DNA of 20,485 nt from Dehalococcoidia bacterium (GTDB lineage Bacteria; Chloroflexota; Dehalococcoidia; UBA2985). Positions 15,878 to 20,485 of the stretch are shown piece by piece. Position numbers and translations under genes: made by a program. Below the pieces are notes generated by a model. That model was not told where the DNA came from. It saw only the letters and a program-made list of their open reading frames with translations, and ran no database searches. Where the stretch lies: positions 1-20,485 of the forward strand of contig JASLXI010000002.1 of assembly GCA_030740415.1 (NCBI GenBank). Reading direction: 5' to 3'. Positions within the stretch are counted from its first letter, which is position 1. Each line of letters starts with the position of its first letter.

Positions 15878-15907
15878 ATTATAGAACGGGCGTTCTCCTT
15901 ATGTCAA
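15878..15907 (-). promoter_or_regulatory. Consensus sigma-70 promoter of the 72-residue gene
   Basis: On the minus strand TTGACA (forward 15902-15907) and TATAAT (forward 15878-15883) are both perfect consensus hexamers, 18 bases apart. The predicted start near 15871 would leave a leader of about 20 bases containing the GAGGGGG ribosome binding site. A promoter this strong normally needs repression, which fits the operator within it. Confidence 0.8.
15883..15896. promoter_or_regulatory. LexA-like (SOS) operator inside the promoter
   Basis: AGAACGCCCGTTCT on the minus strand is a dyad with 6-bp arms around two central bases. It contains GAAC-N4-GTTC, the core of the Bacillus/actinobacterial LexA box (CGAACRNRYGTTCG). 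It fills the spacer and overlaps the first base of the -10 element, a standard repressor position. Assignment to LexA is by motif only; no lexA gene is in the window. Confidence 0.6.
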
Positions 15908-15964
15908 GAGATGGTGTTATTTCTTGTTAGACAGTACCTAGTGGCATGATATTGCTGGAAGAAA

Positions 15965-15993
15965 TTGAGAGTCGTGCATCTCTCTGATAGGAT
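15965..15993 (+). promoter_or_regulatory. Candidate promoter of the MBL-fold gene
   Basis: TTGAGA (15965-15970, 5 of 6 to consensus) and TAGGAT (15988-15993, 4 of 6) are separated by 17 bases, with a predicted start near 16000, 34 bases before the ATG of the downstream gene. Confidence 0.4.
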
Positions 15994-16033
15994 TGGTGTG
16001 TTCGCCGATTGCTGATTACGAAAGAGGTGGCAA

Positions 16034-16693
16034 ATGATGCTCCGCCAGGATATTGAGGTGCGTGTCTCAAGAATTAAGTGCGGCAGCCAGGGCATCAACT
16101 CCTACATCGTCGCTGACCCCAGAACAGAGGAGGGAGTGATCATAGATGCACCAAACGAGCTGGACAGAATTCTGGAAGAGGTGAGAGACGTCCAGGTGAA
16201 GGCCATTCTCATCACACACACCCATGTTGATCAACTTGCAGGGCTTGACCGCTTGCGCTCCCAGACCGAGGCACCAGTGTGGGTCAACGCGAACGATGCC
16301 CAAGTCTTCAACTACTTTACGCCAGTCAACTCGGAACGCCCGGAGTATCCTTTCCATGACGGGGCCATCCTCACAGTGGGACCGCTACAGCTTAGAGCCA
16401 TACATACGCCCGGGCACACTCCAGGAGCCTCCTGCTATCTGATAGGAGGCCACCTCTTCTCAGGTGAGACTCTGCTCCCTGACGGGCCCGGTGATACGAT
16501 GGGCCAAGAGAGCCATCAACAGTCCGTAGATAGTATTCTTAAGAAGCTGTTCATTCTTCCAGATGCCATCATCGTCCACCCTGGGCAAGGAGACGAGACC
16601 ACCCTGTCCGCCTCCAAGGCAGAATATCAGGCCTTCTCCGGTAGGCAGCACGAACCAGACTCCCACGGGGATGTGCTCTGGCGAATTGGCTAA
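16034..16693 (+). CDS. Metallo-beta-lactamase-fold protein with altered second metal site
   Basis: A 219-residue single-domain MBL-fold hydrolase of the glyoxalase II-like group. The signature normally written HxHxDH reads THTHVDQ (H62, H64, D66, Q67). The third site-1 histidine is H128 (TPGHTPG). The bridging aspartate of GDT is a glutamate (FSGET, E145), and the histidine of the final PGHG motif is a glutamine (PGQG, Q185). Site 1 is therefore complete, while two site-2 histidines are Gln and the bridging Asp is Glu. The enzyme probably binds one metal or has a changed reaction; substrate unknown. AGAGGTGG precedes the ATG. A glutaredoxin-like pseudogene follows 41 bases downstream, hinting that the pair once handled thiol adducts or persulfides. 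Confidence 0.85.
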   Translation: MMLRQDIEVRVSRIKCGSQGINSYIVADPRTEEGVIIDAPNELDRILEEVRDVQVKAILITHTHVDQLAGLDRLRSQTEAPVWVNANDAQVFNYFTPVNSERPEYPFHDGAILTVGPLQLRAIHTPGHTPGASCYLIGGHLFSGETLLPDGPGDTMGQESHQQSVDSILKKLFILPDAIIVHPGQGDETTLSASKAEYQAFSGRQHEPDSHGDVLWRIG

Positions 16694-16734
16694 GCTGCGG
16701 TTATCATTCTTGCATTTCCTTGGGGTTGAGAAAT

Positions 16735-17028
16735 ATGTCATCGTTGCCCATCGTCTATAGTATCAGGGGATGTCCGACGTGTGCGAGACTCATCAAGCAG
16801 CGGGATGCCGGAGGCGTTAGGTACGAAGAGCGCCGGGCCTATTTGAACCACAATTGCCTGGACGAGGCCTGGGAGTCAGGTGGTGCAGTACACATCATTG
16901 TGTAACCCGATGGATAGGTGGAAAAAGATTTTGGGGGCAGAGGGGCCGCTCGATCTGTTAGGCGCAAGCCCCATGGCATCATCGCGTCACTCCATTCATG
17001 GGTGAGCAGTGCTGTCGATGTCGGTTGA
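16735..17028 (+). pseudogene. Glutaredoxin-like protein, broken by two in-frame stops
   Basis: From ATG 16735 the frame reads MSSLPIVYSIRGCPTCARLI, a thioredoxin-fold first strand and a CPTC redox motif, then VRYEERRAYL and GGAVHIIV. TAA at 16903-16905 stops it after 56 residues, about two-thirds of the usual ~80. The same frame continues after the stop as PDG, TAG (16915-16917), VEKDFGGRGAA and on to TGA 17026-17028. Joined across the stops it gives IIV-x-PDG-x-VEKDFGG, which matches the normal C-terminal pattern of small glutaredoxin-like proteins (VPVIVYPDGRVEVGFGG style). Two point changes (a Tyr-like and an Arg-like codon) would explain the stops. The usual cis-Pro position (TVP) also appears as AVH. 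A truncated 56-residue product is the alternative. Confidence 0.7.
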
Positions 17029-17241
17029 CAGACTGAAGTGTGGCCCCTATTATGGCTATGATTCCAAGCTCCTCCACGTGCGCTAGTAAGTTGCAAGGAT
17101 TGCCAAAGGGGGTACTGTGCATCTAACAATGCGATACGGTAGATACATGGAACATGACTACAAGGGCCTGGGCGATACAGATATTAACAGGTTCTGGCAG
17201 TGTAAGATAAGTGGCTCTATTCTACGGGGCACTTCGCGGCT

Positions 17242-17271
17242 TATGGCTCACGTCCTTCCTTGTGAGCCATA
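17242..17271. repeat. 10-bp perfect inverted repeat (hairpin)
   Basis: TATGGCTCAC and GTGAGCCATA are exact reverse complements separated by 10 pyrimidine-rich bases. There is no U-run on either side, so it is more likely an operator or an RNA structural element than an intrinsic terminator. It lies 208 bases before the proV-type start. Confidence 0.6.
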
Positions 17272-17294
17272 GCTTCTCAACTCACTCTTAATCT

Positions 17295-17309
17295 ATCGGC
17301 CCAGCCGAT
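17295..17309. repeat. Short hairpin ATCGGC-CCA-GCCGAT
   Basis: Six-base-pair GC-rich stem with a 3-base loop, 24 bases downstream of the larger inverted repeat. No T-run follows. Confidence 0.4.
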
Positions 17310-17338
17310 TCTCGCCCACCTCTCCACGCACAGTTATA

Positions 17339-17350
17339 GCGCTTAAGCGC
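17339..17350. repeat. 12-bp perfect palindrome, possible operator
   Basis: GCGCTTAAGCGC is fully self-complementary with no spacer, the form of a site for a homodimeric repressor. It lies 128 bases upstream of the ATPase start. A regulator cannot be named. Confidence 0.4.
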
Positions 17351-17478
17351 GGGGTAGGTAGTGTCCATCCAAATTCTCACCGACTTGCTGGTCGTCGATT
17401 AGCACAGTCAATCTTAATCCATGACTCAGACAGACCATAAATGGCAGTTCAAGGTGATAACAGTAGACAGGTATTAAA

Positions 17479-18693
17479 GTGAACGCCGAAAATAACATCG
17501 ACTATCGCATCGAGTGCCGTAATCTTTACAAGATATTCGGTAAGCAGCCGGAACAGCTCATGACCTCCCTGGGGCCTGATGAGTCTCGTGAAGAGTTCCT
17601 GGCAAGGACCGGAGGTGTCATAGCAGTACGGGATGTCTCCTTCGATGTGCAGGTGGGTGAGACCTTTGTCATTATGGGTCTTTCAGGAAGCGGCAAGTCC
17701 ACTCTGGTTAGATGCCTGGACCGACTTATCGAGCCTACCAGCGGTGATATTCTCATCGATGGCGAAGACCTCCTTCAGATGGATAAACGGCAGCTTCGCG
17801 AACTCCGAAGGCATAAGATGAGCATGGTGTTCCAACACTTTGGCAACCTTCCCCATAAAAGAGTCCTTGATAATGTCACCTACGGACTTCAGGTACAGGG
17901 GATGAACCAAGCGAGCAGAATTGAGCGAGCGTCAGAGGTTATAGAACTAGTTGGACTGACCGGATGGGAGGACCGATATCCCCATGAATTGAGTGGTGGT
18001 ATGCAGCAGCGAGTTGGGTTGGCTCGAGCCCTCGCAGTAGACCCTGAGATATTGCTCTTCGATGAGCCTTTCAGCGCCCTGGACCCCTTGATACGCCGTG
18101 AGATGCAGGACGAACTGATTAAACTCCAGGAGACGGTTAACAAGACCATAGTCTTCATAACCCACGATTTTCTTGAAGCTCTGAAACTGGGAGATAGGGT
18201 TGCCATCATGAAGGATGGTGCATTTGTCCAGGTAGGAACGCCGGAAGAAGTCGTGGGCTCCCCTGTTGATGACTACGTAAAGGACTTTACCAGAGACGTC
18301 CCGCGCTCCAAGGTGCTGACCGCTCAATCCGCGATGACGGAGCCCGAACTGATGGTGTCGATTGATCAGATACCAAGCCAGTTGCTGACCACCATGCAGG
18401 ACATTGCGTGCGATTGGGCTTTTGTTGTGGATGGGGACCGAAGGATGCAAGGTATTGTTTACTCTGAAGACCTCAGTAAGGCCGTAGCTGGTGGATGTAT
18501 GGAATTGTCCCGGGTGGTCCGGGCCTCGTACTCTGAGGCCCCTCCTGAAACCAAGGTCGAGGAATTGATCCATTTGTGTATAGCCAATGACGGCCCCATT
18601 GCAGTCTTAGATCAGGGGAACCACCTGATCGGCACAGTGAACCAAATAGCAGTCATGTCTGCTCTCGTGGTCGATGAGGTGATGGAAGCGTGA
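17479..18693 (+). CDS. proV: Glycine betaine/proline-type ABC transporter ATP-binding subunit
   Basis: A 404-residue ATPase of the ProV/OpuAA family, which energises osmolyte import. The N-terminus has the family-specific insertion (NLYKIFGKQPEQ through EFLARTGGVIAVRDVSF). Walker A is GLSGSGKS (67-74), the Q-loop is in FQHFGNLPH, the signature is LSGGMQQR, Walker B with the catalytic Glu is ILLFDEPFSALDP, and the H-loop is VFITHDFLEA. The last ~130 residues form a CBS-pair region (WAFVVDGDRRMQGIVYSEDL; PIAVLDQGNHLIGTVNQ), the ionic-strength sensor module of OpuA-type transporters. The start is GTG at 17479, placed by the family N-terminus; the upstream AGGT is weak. The stop overlaps the permease start by 4 bases. 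Choline or another quaternary amine could be the substrate. Confidence 0.92.
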   Translation: MNAENNIDYRIECRNLYKIFGKQPEQLMTSLGPDESREEFLARTGGVIAVRDVSFDVQVGETFVIMGLSGSGKSTLVRCLDRLIEPTSGDILIDGEDLLQMDKRQLRELRRHKMSMVFQHFGNLPHKRVLDNVTYGLQVQGMNQASRIERASEVIELVGLTGWEDRYPHELSGGMQQRVGLARALAVDPEILLFDEPFSALDPLIRREMQDELIKLQETVNKTIVFITHDFLEALKLGDRVAIMKDGAFVQVGTPEEVVGSPVDDYVKDFTRDVPRSKVLTAQSAMTEPELMVSIDQIPSQLLTTMQDIACDWAFVVDGDRRMQGIVYSEDLSKAVAGGCMELSRVVRASYSEAPPETKVEELIHLCIANDGPIAVLDQGNHLIGTVNQIAVMSALVVDEVMEA

Positions 18694-20485
18694 TTGCCGA
18701 GAGGGCGATACCCAGGCAGCTACGCACAGGCGCTGTCCCAAGGCCGCTAGTCTATGGCGTTCTCGTGGCAATGGTTTATCTGTTCGCCTATTTTCTTGCC
18801 AAGAGCAATTTGGGCACTGATTTGGGCGGCTTCCCCAAGTCCTTTGAACTGCCTATCAAAGAACCCGTTGATGCCATATTTGCATGGACGGGAGACAACC
18901 TCTCCTGGTTTTTTGACCCCATCTCGGACATTGTGGACTCTGTGCTTGCTGGGTTCGAGTCCTTCCTTCTCTGGGTTCCCTGGACAGTTGTAGTGGCCGG
19001 AACTGGCTTGGTGGCGCTGAAGATTGCCGGTTGGAGGATGGCTCTCTTATGTGCTGCCAGCTTGATGTCCATTGGGATATTGGGACTATGGGACTCGGCC
19101 ATGATTACTCTCAGCCTCATATGGATTTCAGTGCTATTAGCCGTGGCCATTGGAATTCCCCTGGGAGTAGCGGCTGCTCTTAGTGATCGAATTGAGGCCG
19201 TAGTACGCCCGGTACTGGATACTATGCAGGTGATGCCGGCCTTCGTGTATCTCATGCCCGCTCTCTTCCTCTTCGGTGTCAGCGGGACAGTGAGTGTTTT
19301 CCTGACAGTCGTCTATGCGCTTCCCCCGACCATTAGGCTGACCAATTTAGGAATTCGCCGCGTACCCCGAGAAGCAGTCGAGACCGCTTATTCTCACGGG
19401 TCAACGTCGTTGCAGACATTGGTTCAGGTCCAACTCCCTCTGGCCAAGCCGTCGGTCATGATGGGGATCAATCAGACAACTATGATGGCTCTTGCAATGG
19501 TGATAATAACGGCCCTGGTTGGTGCTTCCGGACTGGGGCGAGATGTGTGGACTGCCTTGAGGCGGATAGATTCAGGGAGCGGTCTTGAAGCTGGACTTGC
19601 TATTGTCCTACTGGCAATAATTTTGGACCGGCTTAGCTATGCTATTGCCCGGCAAGGCAAGGTGGGGTCAGAGACCAATTCGGAGACAACTCCTCGCGCG
19701 TCAACCACCACCGACCGGACTGGCGTCAGCGGTGGCGTTTTCATGCGGTATCGCTTCTTTGGCTTTGGGGGCTTCCTAGCCTTGATCTTCTTTTTGGGCA
19801 TTTTGATACCTGCCCTGAGAGATTTTCCGGAAGCCCTGAACTTTTCTGTGGCTAGGTCGATCAACGATGGTGTGAGTTGGATGGGTGTGCATTTGTTCTT
19901 CCTCACAAGCTGGATCAAGGATAGCCTGATACGGGAGTTTGGCTTAAACCCGATTCAAGCGTTGCTGAATTCACTTCCCTGGCCCGTCTTAGTAATAGGG
20001 ATAACGGCCCTGGCTTACGCAATATCAGGGAGGAGGGCGGCCATCCTAGCTACTGTAGCAATGTTGTTTTTTGGGTTCGGCGGGGTGTGGGACCTAGCCA
20101 TGCATACCCTGAGCCAGGTGGTGGTTGCGGTCGTGATATCGGTGGTCCTAGGGCTATGCATAGGTATCTGGGCGTCCCAGAATGACGCGGTTGAGGCGGT
20201 CCTGCGCCCAGTCCTAGACACAATGCAGACTATGCCTGTGTTTGTGTACCTGATTCCAGTGATCATGCTGTGGAGTTCTGGGCCCATCACCGGCATTATA
20301 GCGACCGTAATATATGCCCTCCCACCTGCCATTCGAATGACCAGTATGGGCATACGCTTGGTCCCCCCAGCGGTGGTCGAGACTTCTTGGTCGCACGGTG
20401 CTTCAAGGCTTCAATCACTGATGCAGGTTCAAATTCCCCTGGCTACGCCCACCATAATGATGGGGGTTAATCAGACCATCATCAT
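18690..20485 (+). CDS. proW: Double-length betaine-type ABC permease (two fused ProW modules), 3' end outside window
   Basis: An uninterrupted frame of 598 codons, still open at the right edge, starts at GTG 18690, whose GTGA overlaps the proV stop (TGA 18691-18693). Normal ProW/OpuAB permeases are about 280-350 residues. This protein has two complete permease modules: RPVLDTMQVMPAFVYLMPA at codon 173 and RPVLDTMQTMPVFVYLIPV at codon 506, exactly 333 codons apart. Each has its ATPase-coupling EAA loop (EAVETAYSHGS with VQLPLAKPS; VVETSWSHGAS with VQIPLATPT). Each module is preceded by its own hydrophobic segments (for example VYGVLVAMVYLFAYFLA at the N-terminus). A polar linker (GSETNSETTPRASTTTDRTG) near codons 327-346 joins them. 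A single chain could thus supply both transmembrane halves for a ProV dimer. The substrate-binding protein is not in the window. Confidence 0.9.
   Translation, partial: MIAERAIPRQLRTGAVPRPLVYGVLVAMVYLFAYFLAKSNLGTDLGGFPKSFELPIKEPVDAIFAWTGDNLSWFFDPISDIVDSVLAGFESFLLWVPWTVVVAGTGLVALKIAGWRMALLCAASLMSIGILGLWDSAMITLSLIWISVLLAVAIGIPLGVAAALSDRIEAVVRPVLDTMQVMPAFVYLMPALFLFGVSGTVSVFLTVVYALPPTIRLTNLGIRRVPREAVETAYSHGSTSLQTLVQVQLPLAKPSVMMGINQTTMMALAMVIITALVGASGLGRDVWTALRRIDSGSGLEAGLAIVLLAIILDRLSYAIARQGKVGSETNSETTPRASTTTDRTGVSGGVFMRYRFFGFGGFLALIFFLGILIPALRDFPEALNFSVARSINDGVSWMGVHLFFLTSWIKDSLIREFGLNPIQALLNSLPWPVLVIGITALAYAISGRRAAILATVAMLFFGFGGVWDLAMHTLSQVVVAVVISVVLGLCIGIWASQNDAVEAVLRPVLDTMQTMPVFVYLIPVIMLWSSGPITGIIATVIYALPPAIRMTSMGIRLVPPAVVETSWSHGASRLQSLMQVQIPLATPTIMMGVNQTII
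19152..19484 (+). repeat. First copy of the internal permease repeat
   Basis: Codons 155-265 of the permease. Aligned without gaps to codons 488-598, about 60 of 111 residues are identical by eye, densest in the RPVLDTMQ, YALPP and coupling-loop segments. Confidence 0.75.
20151..20483 (+). repeat. Second copy of the internal permease repeat
   Basis: Codons 488-598 of the permease, 999 bases after the first copy. The DNA has diverged clearly more than a recent tandem duplication would, so the fusion is old and both modules are under selection. Confidence 0.75.

Larger units (their letters stand above)
17029..17478. other. 450-base intergenic region with several dyads, upstream of the betaine transporter
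   Basis: No convincing gene on either strand. The region holds three inverted repeats (listed separately at 17242, 17295 and 17339) and presumably the promoter and control sites of the transporter operon. I find no consensus -35/-10 pair. Confidence 0.5.

Noticed and set aside
16903..16917. Stop-codon recoding (selenocysteine or pyrrolysine) in the glutaredoxin-like gene
   Set aside because: The stops are TAA and TAG rather than TGA, two occur four codons apart, and no recoding structure is evident; point-mutation decay is simpler.
1..20485. Mobile elements, CRISPR arrays, tRNA or rRNA genes
   Set aside because: No transposase or integrase, no regularly spaced repeats and no recognisable structural RNA gene were found on reading both strands by eye.

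Overview
The window reads as an ordinary bacterial chromosome segment of roughly 55-60% GC with few gaps. The gene content and protein style (Bacillus-type Fe-S PurF, PcrA-type helicase, a Gram-positive-type LexA-like box, betaine transporter with a double-length permease, FmdB zinc ribbon) would fit a Chloroflexota lineage such as the Dehalococcoidia/SAR202 group. That placement is inference; no rRNA gene or other decisive marker is present.

Layout. At 1-335, on the minus strand, lie the first 18 codons of a D-aminoacyl-tRNA deacylase (dtd) and an upstream FmdB-family zinc ribbon. At 450-5299, on the plus strand, is a compact purine operon purF-purM-purH followed by a family 2 glycosyltransferase. 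At 5359-7493 are an orphan thioredoxin-type arsenate reductase (minus), a small membrane-protein gene that looks disabled by an amber codon (plus), and a DUF1015 protein (minus). At 7650-9863 is the PcrA/UvrD helicase (plus). At 9868-11482 is a PiT phosphate permease with its DUF47/PhoU-like partner (minus), behind a promoter and a leader that ends in an intrinsic terminator. At 11952-14450 is leuS (plus). At 14535-15851 are an alpha/beta hydrolase and a 72-residue orphan protein (minus). At 16034-17028 are a metallo-beta-lactamase-fold protein with a degenerate second metal site and a glutaredoxin-like pseudogene (plus). After a 450-base gap rich in dyads, 17479-20485 carries a glycine-betaine/proline-type ABC transporter: ATPase plus a permease that runs off the right edge.

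How the parts work together. PurF, PurM and PurH supply the first, fifth and last two steps of IMP synthesis. PiT and DUF47 form a phosphate uptake pair, and the ProV/ProW pair is an osmolyte importer. The rest are mostly single housekeeping genes.

Most promising for novelty: (1) a 72-residue gene with a near-perfect sigma-70 promoter whose spacer is filled by a 14-bp GAAC-N4-GTTC palindrome, suggesting an SOS-controlled small protein; (2) the terminated ~100-nt leader or small RNA ahead of the phosphate operon; (3) the ProW with two permease modules exactly 333 codons apart; (4) an MBL-fold protein in which three second-site metal ligands have changed together. No CRISPR array, insertion sequence, tRNA or rRNA was seen.
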